A stretch of 64,000 bases of DNA. It comes from Symbiodinium sp. CCMP2592. Its lineage: Eukaryota > Sar > Dinophyceae > Suessiales > Symbiodiniaceae. The notes below the pieces were generated by a model. It worked only from the letters and a program-made list of their open reading frames with translations. It was not told the origin of the DNA and did no database searches. Position numbers and translations under genes: made by a program. Shown piece after piece: positions 32,784 to 43,077 of the stretch (the stretch's first letter is position 1; each line of letters starts with the position of its first letter). The stretch lies in assembly GCA_905221615.1 (NCBI GenBank), contig CAJNDT010005434.1, positions 198,955 to 262,954 on the forward strand. The letters are read 5' to 3'.

Positions 32784-33575
32784 GTGTTATTGACATGCGC
32801 ATACATGCAGACCGTCAAACTCAAGACTACGAAAGAAGTGCCCCAGTTCGACGTACTGCCACGGAATTGCAGCAATGGATCGAACGGATTTGGCAGGCTT
32901 CATGGACCTGAAGGAACTGATTTAGATGATGATGGAACTAGCTCTTACTATTCGGATTATAGCGACGGATCCGCTGCCGATGCCACTACGCAGATGGGAG
33001 GAAACATGTTTACGAGAGAGGAATTCAAGCTAATCTGCATCGACCTGGTGTTGGCATGTGTCATGATGAACTTGGCAACAGGATGGCAAATGGAGCGGGC
33101 TTTGACCGATCGGCAACTACGAAGAGAGCTACAGCAGTTCGAAACCAGGCACCACAGACGCGGATCCTCTGCAGGTGATATTATGGAAGCAGGTGTACAG
33201 GAACGGATTCCAACAATACAGAAAGTAAGCATGGTTCGACAACGCAACGTACTCCAAGGAAAGTTGCAAATGGAAGTGAACCCGGTAGATGCAGAGAGAT
33301 TGCGGGGCTTGGTTGAGCAGCCTCCCGGCTGGGATTGGGCTTTGCCTGATCGAGGAACTATGGTGAGGCTCTGCGAGGACATTCTGGCATCCTCGTTTGA
33401 GTTTGAGCGAATTCCAGTGACGGATGCTAGACGGCTGGCAGTTCAATACTGCGAAGTCATCAGTCCACTGTTCGCTGTGAGGTTCCTGGCAATGGTTTTG
33501 CTGGGCATGCCGGACACGTGCAGAGATCAGCTTTGGTTTCTGCTTCGCAGGCATGGAAGAGTCTTCAACGTATAG
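32784..33575 (+). CDS. Unknown palindrome-borne gene, left copy
   Basis: A 263-codon frame, the longest open one in the arm. From about 32898 onward it matches the right-arm copy at 39237-38551 with about a dozen changes: FGRLHGPEGTD, an acidic Ser/Tyr-rich patch (SYYSDYSDG), MFTREEFKLICIDLVLA (a possible membrane-associated or buried helix), a charged helical region (ALTDRQLRRELQQFETRHH), and VDAERLRGLVEQPPGWDWALP. Upstream, another frame (HADRQTQDYERSAPVRR) is also kept in both arms, so an intron or frame change near 32900 is likely. No known domain. Retention of the frame in both arms suggests it is or was functional. Confidence 0.5.
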   Translation: MLLTCAYMQTVKLKTTKEVPQFDVLPRNCSNGSNGFGRLHGPEGTDLDDDGTSSYYSDYSDGSAADATTQMGGNMFTREEFKLICIDLVLACVMMNLATGWQMERALTDRQLRRELQQFETRHHRRGSSAGDIMEAGVQERIPTIQKVSMVRQRNVLQGKLQMEVNPVDAERLRGLVEQPPGWDWALPDRGTMVRLCEDILASSFEFERIPVTDARRLAVQYCEVISPLFAVRFLAMVLLGMPDTCRDQLWFLLRRHGRVFNV

Positions 33576-33869
33576 ACGGACTGTACCTATACGCAGTCTC
33601 ACAAAAACTTAGATGGACTAATGCACGGATACACAATCCCACAATAAACCAGCAATGGCGAGGAAAAAACGTGTCACTTGCTCAACAAATTGCTTGACGT
33701 GCCTATTGCTGGACCTAAACCCTAAACTCGTCGACCTGAGGTCAGGCCTTCTTCATGCCAAATTCGCTGGCAAGATCGACATTGTGTTTGGAGGCTCGAA
33801 AGGGAAAGTCTGTCCTTTAAGCATGCTCGTGTTTGCATAAACCCTAAACCCTAAGCATCCGGCCGGTAT

Positions 33870-34420
33870 ACCACTACAAGATTGCGCGCCCGGCGCGCGT
33901 TCGCCTCAACGCCCGGCGCGCATACCCGTAAACGTTGCAAGCAGACTAGAGAATAATGTATGTATATTATTATGCGCAACGGCTGAATGTTTATTTCATT
34001 TTATTTCAATGAAGCATTCAATCCACATATACACCTGCGCGCTCGCTGCGCGCCCGGCGCGCGCTCGTTGCGCGCCCGGCGCGCGCACGCTGCGCGCCCG
34101 GCGCAGCGCGGTTGCGCGGCGCGCGCGCGCCGCCGCTGCGCGCCCGCTGCGCGCCCGCGCGCGCGCTCGTTGCGCGCCTTCGCGCGCCCGGCGCGCACCC
34201 GCCTGCACGCCCGGCGTGCGTACTCCGGGCTTATGTGGTTTAGGGTCGTTTTAGCGCCCGCCACGCGTACTCCTGCGCGCCCGTCGCGCGTACGCCTGCA
34301 CGCCCTTCGCGCGCACATCCGTAAATTAATGTTGCAAGCAGAATATCGAATATAGTGTATTACTGCACGCGTACGCTTGCGCGCCCGGTGCGCGTATGCC
34401 TGCGCGCCCCGGTCTTGGGG
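33870..34420. repeat. GCGCGCCCGGCGCGC array, left arm
   Basis: Dense GC-only palindromic words (GCGCGCCCGGCGCGC, CGCTCGTT spacers) concentrated at 34030-34220. Alanine/arginine-rich frames on both strands are by-products. The inverted partner is at about 37735-38235. Confidence 0.9.
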
Positions 34421-35711
34421 AACCTAAATTCCGAATTGGGGGCCTGTGGGGCTGTGTTTGAACCGAACAAACAACCTCAAACTGCTGTTACAAAATTACA
34501 AGCAAAGCCCTTAAGCTCTGAAAGTTATTCGGTTGTTGGGTTATGGTAAGGCCTTCTTATTGAATGTTGAAGCTGCAGTCTGCAGTCTTCGAGTCTGCAG
34601 TTAAGGGTTTTAGGGTTCAGGATTGGGCCTGGGGTTCAGGATTTTGGTTATTCGAGACTTAGGGACGGGTTTCTAGCAACCGCTGAATCAAAGCCAGGAA
34701 ACCCCTGCTCGGCCCACTTATTCAGATTTGGTTCTTCATTGTTTATGAACGTAACCCCAACCCCCGAAAACCTATCAATCAACAACGTCAAAGCCCAAAA
34801 CCCTTAGAGCCCCAAATCCCTAAACCCGGAATCCCCAATGACGTCTAGACCCCTAAACCCTGAACCCAAACATCACCTTTCCCAGAAAGCCTCGAAGCTA
34901 AGCAGAGAGCCTACACCTCCAAATTCCGAAACCCCTAGATAGACCTCCCAAACCTCAAATCCCCAAGCCCGGCTTCAGGGTCTAGGGTTTCAGGTTTTCG
35001 CGCTTTAAGCTGTGAGAGCTTCGGGGTTCAGGGTTTGGGGTGTTAGAAGTCAGCGGGGTTTCAGCGTCCTTAAGTTCAACGTGGGTTGAGCCTTTGTCGT
35101 TTGGGGTTTCTGCTTCTGCAAGTTTCGGGATTCAACGCTTAGGGGTTCAGGGATTGGGGCTTTAGAGTTTTAATTTTGTGTTTGGAGGCCAGGGTTTCAG
35201 GGTTTGGGGCTTTAGAGTTTGAAGGTTTAGGTTTTGGGGCCGGCTACAAGGCGGCTTTAAGAATTCAGAGCTTCCGGCCTAGGGTTTCAGGGTTTGGGGC
35301 TTTAGCGGTCACGGTGGTTTGAATCCCTTACGTGGGTGGGTAGACAAGTCGGTGGGAAGGTAGCGAGGTATGGCTCCGTAGGTACAGGCTTGGTAGGTAG
35401 GTAGGTAGATTCGTGCTTTTGGGTTTGGGGTTTGGGTTTCGGTTTAGGGGTCCAGGGTTTGTGGGGCAAGGGGTCGTTCAGTGGTACTGGGCTTTGGTGT
35501 TTGCGATGTGCGGTTTCGGGTTTCTAGGGTAAGGGGTCTTTGGGTTCGGTGGTGAGGGGTTGTGGGGTTTTGCCTTTGGGAGCTATAAGTTTAAGGCCTA
35601 TAAGTTTGGAGTCCCAACAGCTGCAGCTGAAACCCCTGGAGCCTTGAATTTCAAACCCCTGCAGGGGGAGGGCTCAAACGTCGACCGGCGGCACCTCAAT
35701 CATGCTCCACG
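34421..35711. other. Inner left arm: CCCTAAA-like and GGGTTT-rich sequence
   Basis: No gene supported. Words such as CAGGGTTTGGGGCTTTAG repeat. The arm homology ends at about 35711 (CTCAATCATGCTCCACG). Confidence 0.6.
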
Positions 35712-36391
35712 GTTTGGTTTCCTTGAATTATTCTGCGATTTGGGTTGGTTTCCTTGAATTATTATCCGATTTGGTTTGGTTTCCTTGAATTTATATATGT
35801 TTGGCGATGGCTTCCTTGAATTTGTAAATGTTTGGCGATGGCTTCCTGGAATTTACAGAAAATCAAGGAAACCATTTGGTTGGTTTGGCCGGACAGAATC
35901 AATCACAATTTGGAAGTTGGCTCACGGCCGAAAGTGTGATTGGTTTTCTGGAAAATCGATCGCGTTTTGATATTGCAAAATAGAATCGATCACGTTTTGG
36001 CCAACGGCCCAACACCGAGATTGTGATTGATTTTGTTTTGCAAAAGGAAATTGTGATTGATTTTCTGGAGAATCGATCGCGTTCTGGAAGTTGGCCCAAG
36101 ACGGAAAATGTGATTGATTTTTTAATTTTTTGTTTGTGTTTCCATGATTCGGATTTGGATTTGGTTTGGGTTCCTTGAATCATTATCCGATTTGGTTTGG
36201 TTTCCTTGAATTATTAGCCGGTTGGTTGGGATTCCTTGAATTTATATATGTTTGGTGATGGCTTCTTTGATATATTCAACATCCACTAGGCTTGGATTCA
36301 CTCCATGCCAAATCCGGCCGGCCACGAGCGATCGGGACTTACCTTAAGCTCCACGAGCGACCGGGAAACTACGTGTAGTTTCCCGATCGCT
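35712..36391. repeat. Spacer of the palindrome with TTGGTTTCCTTGAATTATT repeats
   Basis: Two interleaved repeat types: GGTTTCCTTGAATTATTA at 35715-35860 and 36165-36250, and AATCGATCGCGTTTTG or GTGATTGATTTTCTGG at 35930-36120. There is no gene. Its right edge is a nearly perfect 50-bp palindrome at 36349-36398. Confidence 0.75.
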
Positions 36392-36398
36392 CGTGGAG
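36349..36398. repeat. 50-bp near-perfect palindrome at the inner edge of the right arm
   Basis: CTCCACGAGCGACCGGGAAA is followed after ACTACGTGTAGT by its near complement TTTCCCGATCGCTCGTGGAG. The left arm has only a half-site (TGCTCCACG at 35703-35711), so the palindrome marks where arm symmetry breaks. Confidence 0.85.
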
Positions 36399-38550
36399 CA
36401 TGCTTGAGGTGCCGCCGGTCGACGTTTGAGCCCTCCCCCTGCAGGGGTTTGAAATTCAAGGCTCCAGGGGTTTCAGCTGCAGCTGTTGGGACTCCAAACT
36501 TAGGCCTTAAACTTAGATCCTAAAGGCAAAACCAACCAACCCCTCACCACCGAACCCAAAGACCCCTTACCCTAGAAACCCGAAACCGCACATCGCAAAC
36601 ACCAAAGCCCAGTACCACTGAACGACCCCTTGCCCCACAAACCCTGAACCCCTAAACCGAAACCCAAACCCCAAACCCAAAAGCACGAATCTACCTACCT
36701 ACCTACCAAGCCTGTACCTACGGAGCTATACCTCGCTACCTTCCCACCGGCTTGTCTACCTACCCACGTAAAGGATTCAAACCACCGTGACCGCTAAAGC
36801 CCCAAACCCTGAAACCCTAGGCCGGAAGCTCTGAATTCTTAAAGCCGCCTTGTAGCCGGCCCCAAAACCTAAACCTTCAAACTCTAAAGCCCCAAACCCT
36901 GAAACCCTAAAGGCTGACCTCTAAAGCCCCAAACCCTGAAACCCTGGCCCCCAAACACAAAATTGAAACTCTAAAGCCCCAATCCCTGAACCCCTAAGCG
37001 TTGAATCCCGAAACTTGCAGAAGCAGAAACCCCAAACCACAAAGGCTCAACCCACGTTGAACTTAAGGACGCTGAAACCCCGCTGACTTCTAACACCCCA
37101 AACCCTGAACCCTGAAGCTCTCACAGCTTAAAGCGCGAAACCCTGAAACCCTAGACCCTGAAGCCGGGCTTTGCGGATTTGATTGGGAGGTCTATCTAGG
37201 GGTTTCGGGATTTGGAGGTGTAGGCTCTCTGCTTAGCTTCGAGGCTTTCTGGGAAAGGTGATGTTTGGGTTCAGGGTTTAGGGGTCTAGACGTCATTGGG
37301 GATTCCGGGTTTAGGGATTTTGGGCTCTAAGGGTTTTGGGCTTTGACGTTGTTGATTGATAGGTTTTCGGGGGTTGGGGTTACGTTCATAAACAATGAAG
37401 AACCAAATCTGAATAAGTGGGCCGAGCAGGGGTTTCCTGGCTTTGATTCAGCGGTTGCTAGAAACCCGTCCCTAAGTCTCGAATAACCAAAATCCTGAAC
37501 CCCAGGCCCAATCCTGAACCCTAAAACCCTTAACTGCAGACTCGAAGACTGCAGACTGCAGCTTCAACATTCAATAAGAAGGCCTTTTACCATAACCCAA
37601 CTACCGAATAACTTTGAGAGCTTAAGGGCTTTGCTTATAATTTTGTAACAGCAGTTTGAGGTTGTTTGTTCGGCTCAAGCACAGCCCCACAGGCCCCCAA
37701 TTCGGAATTTAGGTTTCCCAAGACCGGGGCGCGCACGCGCACGCGTGCCGGGCGCGCAAGCGTGCGCGTGCAGTAATACACTATTCGATAATCTGCTTGC
37801 AACATTAATTTACGGATGTGCGCGCGAAGGGCGTGCAGGCGTACGCGCGACGGGTGCGCAGGAGTACGCGTGGCGGGCGCTAAAACGACCCTAAACCATA
37901 AACCCTAAACGCAGGAGTACGCACGCCGGGCGTGCAGGCGGGTGCGCGCCGGGCGCGCGCCGGGCGCGCAACGAGCGCGCGCCGGGCGCGCAACGAGCGC
38001 GCGCCGGGCGCGCAGCGGGCGCGCGCCGGGCGCGCAACAACGAGCGCGCGCCGGGCGCGCAGCGGGCGCGCGCCGGGCGCGCAGGTGTATATGTGGTTTG
38101 AATGCTTCATTGAAATAAAATGAAATAAACATTCATCCGTTGCGCATAATATACATACATTATTCTCTAGTCTGCTTGCAACGTTTACGGGTGTGCGCGC
38201 CGGGCGTTGAGGCGAACGCGCGCCGGGCGCGCATGTTGCAATCTTGTAGTGGTACCGGCCGGATGCTTAGGGTTTAGGGTTTATGCAAACATGAGCACTC
38301 TTAAAGGACAGACTTTCCCTTTCGAGCCTCCAAACACAATGTCGATCTTGCCAGCGAATTTGGCATGAAGAAGGCCGGCCTGACCTCAGGTCGACGAGTT
38401 TAGGGTTTAGGTCCAGCAATTTAGGCACGTCAAGCAATTTGTTAAGCAAGTGACACGTTTTTTCTCGCCATTGCTGGTTTGTTGTGAGACTGTGTATCCG
38501 TACATTAGTCCATCTAAGTTTTTGTGAGACTGCGTATACGTACAGTCCGT

Positions 38551-39237
38551 CTATACGTTGAGGACTCTTCCATGCCTGTGAAGCAGAAACCAAAGCTGAT
38601 CTCTGTACGTGTCCGGCATGCCCAGCAAAACCATTGCCAGGAACCTCAGTGGACTGATGACTTCGCAGTATTGAACTGCCAGCCGTCTAGCATCCGTCAC
38701 TGGAATCCGTTCAAACTCAAACGAGGATGCCAGAATGCCCTCGCAGAGCCTCACCATAGTTCCTCGATCAGGCAAAGCCCAATCCCAGCCGGGAGGCTGC
38801 TCAACCAAGCCCCGCAATCTCTCTGCATCTACCGGGTTCACTTCCATTTGCAACTTTCCATGGAGTACGTTGCGTTGTCGAACCATGCTTACTTTCTGTG
38901 TTGTTGGAATCCGTTCCTGTACACCTGCTTCCACAATATCACCTGCAGAGGATCCGCGTCTGTGGTGCCTGGTTTCGAACTGCTGTAGCTCTCTTCGTAG
39001 TTGCCGATCGGTCAAAGCCCGCTCCATTTGCCATCCTGTTGCCAAGTTCATCATGACACATGCCAACACCAGGTCGATGCAGATTAGATTGAATTCCTCT
39101 CTCGTAAACATGTTTCCTCCCATCTGCGTAGTGGCATCGGCAGCGGATCCGTCGCTATAATCCGAATAATAAGTTCCATCATCATCTGAATCAGTTCCTT
39201 CAGGTCCATGAAGCCTGCCAAAATCCGTTCGATCCAT
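38551..39237 (-). CDS. Unknown palindrome-borne gene, right copy
   Basis: A 228-codon frame homologous to 32898-33575 on the plus strand, with scattered substitutions and small in-frame indels: two residues fewer in the SYYSDYSDG patch, and LFAVRF shortened to LRF. In-frame indels suggest the copies diverged under some coding constraint or are very young. The second upstream frame (39317-39084) is longer here and runs on through WIERILAGFMDL. Confidence 0.5.
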   Translation of the reverse strand: MDRTDFGRLHGPEGTDSDDDGTYYSDYSDGSAADATTQMGGNMFTREEFNLICIDLVLACVMMNLATGWQMERALTDRQLRRELQQFETRHHRRGSSAGDIVEAGVQERIPTTQKVSMVRQRNVLHGKLQMEVNPVDAERLRGLVEQPPGWDWALPDRGTMVRLCEGILASSFEFERIPVTDARRLAVQYCEVISPLRFLAMVLLGMPDTYRDQLWFLLHRHGRVLNV

Positions 39238-39774
39238 TGCTGCACTTCCGTGGCAGTACGTCGAACTGGGGCACTTCTTTCCTGGTCTTGAGTTTGACGA
39301 TCTGCGTGCATGGGCATGTCAATAACACTGCCTTGTTTGCATCAAGACTTGTGCAATCGCCTCAGGGTACACTCGCTCAGACATGGCGCTAGTGGCGCCA
39401 AGCAAAACGGTTCGATCTCGTTGAATCTTGAGCTGAAAAACTGCTGCAGTCCAACATGTTGAGCTTGGAAGCCACCCACGGTGCAGCCGTCAAGTCTTGG
39501 AGTGCCGGGTGGCTTGGGGCCGGGGCTCTTCGAGGATCGCGATGCGCAGACTGTCTCAGCCTGGTGGCCGCCGACAGACTGAAAGTGAGCAGAGGGATAC
39601 TGATGCCATGCATGACTTTCCTTCTCTTCCTTCCCTTCCCGCCTCCCTCACATCACTTCTTGCTGCCTGCTCATTCCTCGCATCTACAGTCACACCCTCA
39701 TCTTGATCATTCCTTCTTCCTTGCTTCGTTAATTATTTTCGCTGTGTCTCTCTCTCTCTCTCTCTGCATCTGTC

Positions 39775-40195
39775 TTTGAGGGTCCGGCTCACCCCTGCTC
39801 GGGGTTCATCCTCACATATCCTCACCCCTGTTCGGGGTTCATCCACACCCCTGCATGGGGTTCTCACGACCCTGTTCGGGGTCCAGGCTCACCCCTTTTC
39901 GGGGTTCATCGGTACGCCCCTGTGCGGGGCTCTAACGACCCCTGTTCGGGGTCCAAGCTCAGGTTCTCACGACCCCTGTTCGGGGTTCATCGATACGCCC
40001 CTGTGTGGGGCTCTAACGACCCCTGATTCGATCCCGCAGCCCCTTCGGGCTTGGTGCGGGTACGCCCCTGTACGGGGCTCCGACGGGGTCCAAGCTCACC
40101 CCCCCCTATTCGGGGTTCATGCCCCGACCCACTCAGGCCTTGGCGCGGGTACGCCCCTGTACGGGGCTCCGAAGAGCCCTGGTGTGGCCACCTGA
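39775..40195. repeat. CCCC-N5-GGGG hairpin array, right arm
   Basis: Inverted partner of 32050-32330, but expanded and rearranged: loops TGTTC, TGCAT, TTTTC, TGTGC and TGTAC within CCCC/GGGG stems. The copy-number difference shows the arms are no longer perfect mirrors. Confidence 0.85.
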
Positions 40196-41089
40196 CATCC
40201 TGACAGGGCGTGCGCGAATGCCTACAACTACTTTTGCCTGCTACCTTTTAAGGTTTAGGGTTGAGGGTTAGTTTAGGGTTTCGGGTTTAGGATTTAGGGT
40301 TCAGGGTTTAGGGGTTTAGGGGTTAAGGGTTTAGGGGTTTTAAACCGGTTTCCTCATCAATGCCTCGTTACCTACATGCCCGCCTACCTAGCTATCTATC
40401 TACCTACCGACCTGCAAGCCTGCCGACGCACCTACACCTACAAGTACCTTCCCTCCTGCCTATCTACTTATCCATACCTACTTGCCTACCTAACTATACC
40501 TCTCTACCTACCTGTGTGGTTAGGGGGTTGGGTGGGTTCAGAGTTTAGGGTTCAGGGTTTAAGGCATGGGCTGGACGTTACGAAAGTTCAGATTCCCCTC
40601 ATGTTTAATCATGAACCTGCTACTTTTCAAGTCGTTGTGAATCGTACAAACAGCTGACTTTAGGGTTTCAGAACACAAAATCTCAAGATTTTTGTTTCCG
40701 TTGAGCCACAAGAACACCAAGTTACATTTGTTTGGTTTGCTCGGCACAAACGTATTTTCAAAATTTTTGGCAAATTTAATTTCCATGTGAACTACAAAAC
40801 TTGGGACAGGCAATTATTGATTTTTCGATGTATATGTTTTCACATTTCGATCAGACCAAGTTTCAGGCATTGGTTTTTCTATTGAGCCACAAGCACACAT
40901 CTTTTATACATGTCCAGCCACAAGAACACAGTTTTTCAGGTATGCATCTCCATTTGGAAGAGACCAAGTTTTCAGGTTTTGTTTTTCCATTGAGCCGCAA
41001 GAACACAAGTTTTCACATGTCCAGCATGTCTTCCATTGAGCCACAAGAACACATATGTCTTGCTACATTCCATGTCACATCAACATAAT

Positions 41090-41728
41090 AAGTCCTAGGA
41101 CCCGGTTCCATAATGGAAAGGACCCGGTTAGCCCCGGACTGGCATACATGATCCCCATACTTTTCACTGTGTATGGTCGAAGACCCCCCCTTTCTTCGAG
41201 CTTGGGGAGATAGCATCTTCGCCTTTTGGCACACTTTGCAGAATGGGTTCTTAGGACGATGGCAGAATTGATGATGGATGCTTTCGGCCTCGGCGCGAAG
41301 CCGGGCTTCTTGCGAGATTTCCTTTCCCTCATCTTCTTCCTTGTCACTATCGGGCTCGATTAAGGGGTCGTCCTCGGGTCTTTTGAAAGCAGTAATCGAC
41401 AGAATTGGCGATCCATCAATCTTTTGATTTTTAACCCTTAGACTTCTGATGTCAACAGAATCCTCAATCTTGCTCCAAGCAGAGTCCTTGTAGATCCAAG
41501 TGGTCCTTAGCACGAACCTTGGATGACGAGGTGCAGGTACTCGCAAAGCCTTTGGCCGATGACCAATAATGATCTTTGATGCGGCAATTTCACTGCTAGT
41601 GATCCAACCTGGCTTGGCTAAATCTTTAGGCTTGATTGCAATTGGCGGTGCAGAATTGATTGCTTCTTCTATCTCGGAGTCGCTGTGGACGACTCTTTCA
41701 TCCCCGGCCGGTCCTCTCGGACGGCTTT
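41090..41728 (-). CDS. Retro-A copy 1 pol, N-terminal part (integrase zinc domain)
   Basis: On the minus strand the frame reads ...LRVPAPRHPRFVLRTTW... then ESIHHQFCHRPKNPFCKVCQKAKM, an H-H-C-C zinc-binding domain of integrase, then SEKYGDHV at 41147. Beyond that the frame enters the palindrome. It lies in a different frame from gag, whose stop is at 41729, so pol needs a frameshift or separate initiation. Hairpins at 41287-41306 and 41707-41725 lie in or beside it. Confidence 0.75.
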
Positions 41729-43077
41729 CTACTGGAAACCCGAAGATTCGTCCTCCGCAGGTGCCGCCAGTTCAACCTTGACTGTACCGGCGTTAAACAC
41801 CTGAGTTCCAGCAGATTTCTGGGAATCATCAGCGCTTGCTGGGCTCGCTACCGAGTCATCATTTGAGATCACTGGGACTCTACCCTTCATCTTACACTTG
41901 ATGACTTTACCATCGGGAGCTATAAAGTATGGAACCTTGCCCGCAGGCCAATGGAAATCATATCCATCGTCCATGCATCTTCTCCCAACAGAACACACCG
42001 GTGGCGTGCTTTCCAGTAGATAGCACTCAATGTTTTGCTTCAGTTCAGGCATCGGGATGTTGGTTGACTTGATTCCCTGAACTGGACCATTAGCTGTAAT
42101 CAAGTTGACCGGCCTACTAGCGTTTTCGATGGGAGCCTCTGGGTAGTAGATAGAGTGATCGTGCCTACTGATCAGATCTTCTTCACTGCCAGTATCGGCG
42201 AGGAATTCTAATCCCGCATTAAAGCTAGAGCATGCTGTTCTTTCCACGCTAGAACACAGCTCGCACTTCAACACTGCAACTGGGATCTCACCCTCTTCGC
42301 AGTCATCTGTGCACTCGTACTCACAGTGGCTTTCAATCCCATTGAGCATACAGGACATGATCCTGGCAAGCTCGTTCGCTGTTCTTATGGCCGTGCTTAG
42401 GTCCTGAACTGGAGGCTTTGGGCAGCTTTCAGCATCCAAGTAACAAACTTCGAAAGTTCGCGGTTTGGTCCTATGCTTCTTACCCTTACCATCCAATGGA
42501 ATCTCCCGAATGCTTGGCTTCTCCTTGAACCTTAATTTCTTGAACGTTCCTGAAGCATCACCCTTAACGCCTTGCCCATTGGGCACAGCTGCCAGCGCAT
42601 ACGAAATGCAACAAGCTGCCGTGCGTCCGCCAGACTTTTCCTTGCTCTTGGACCTGCCCCTGTGTTTCTTTTCCTTCTTTGCTTTAGGATCCGGGGTCGG
42701 GCTCCTAGGCTTTTCATCGTTCTTCGCAGGGGCGGCCTGCTCAGTAGGAGCGGCGTCAGTTGGATTGGGCTTATCTTGATGCAGGAACCTACAGTCTTTG
42801 CCTTTGTTGCACTTGCCTTTCTTCCAAAAGGTGCAAATCGCGTTGATCTTCTTCTGAGGCGTTCGATGAGGACTTGGGGATCTTGACTTTGGTTTGTGGA
42901 GAAACTTACACTTGTCGCCTCTTGTGCATTTTCCTTTCTGGAAGTCGTAACAAACCTGTTGTGTTTTGGGACTCTGAGATCTAGGCGGTGTTCGTTGGCT
43001 CGATCCTTTGCTGCTTGTTCTGGATTTTGAGCTGCTTCGGGACATGCTTCTTCCACGGCCTCCTCGTGAAGAGGGGC
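41287..43077 (-). repeat. Four covarying mini-hairpins in Retro-A copy 1 gag/early pol
   Basis: Same architecture as those in pol: 41287-41306 (stem CGGC, loop GCGAA), 41707-41725 (CGGCCG form, stem GTCC, loop TCTC), 42736-42755 (stem GCTC, loop AGTAG) and 43058-43077 (stem CCTC, loop GTGAA). The last two are inside gag, in the linkers around the CCCH fingers. Confidence 0.85.

Larger units (their letters stand above)
31017..41146. mobile_element. 10.1-kb palindromic (foldback-type) insertion in the Retro-A integrase
   Basis: The ends are inverted copies starting (T)ATGCCAGTCCGGGGC at 31017 and finishing with the complement at 41146. Arms of about 4.7 kb (31017-35711 and 36392-41146) match in reverse along their whole length and are separated by a 0.68-kb spacer. 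The insertion splits Y-G-D-H-V|T-I-D-H; the flanks share ATG or TG, so any target duplication is only 2-3 bp. Arms contain, from outside in: TGTTCTTGTGGCTCAATGG repeats, AGGTAGGT minisatellite, a CCCCTGTTCGGGG hairpin array, an unknown gene, a GCGCGCCCGGCGCGC array and CCCTAAA-like words. No transposase is recognised. Confidence 0.85.

Noticed and set aside
34001-34355. Ala/Arg-rich proteins in the GCGCGC array (both strands, both arms)
   Set aside because: All frames are open because the repeat lacks AT-containing stops; no protein signature.
32784-39237. Two independent paralogous genes on opposite strands
   Set aside because: The similarity extends over the whole 4.7-kb arms including non-coding repeats, so they are two arms of one palindrome.
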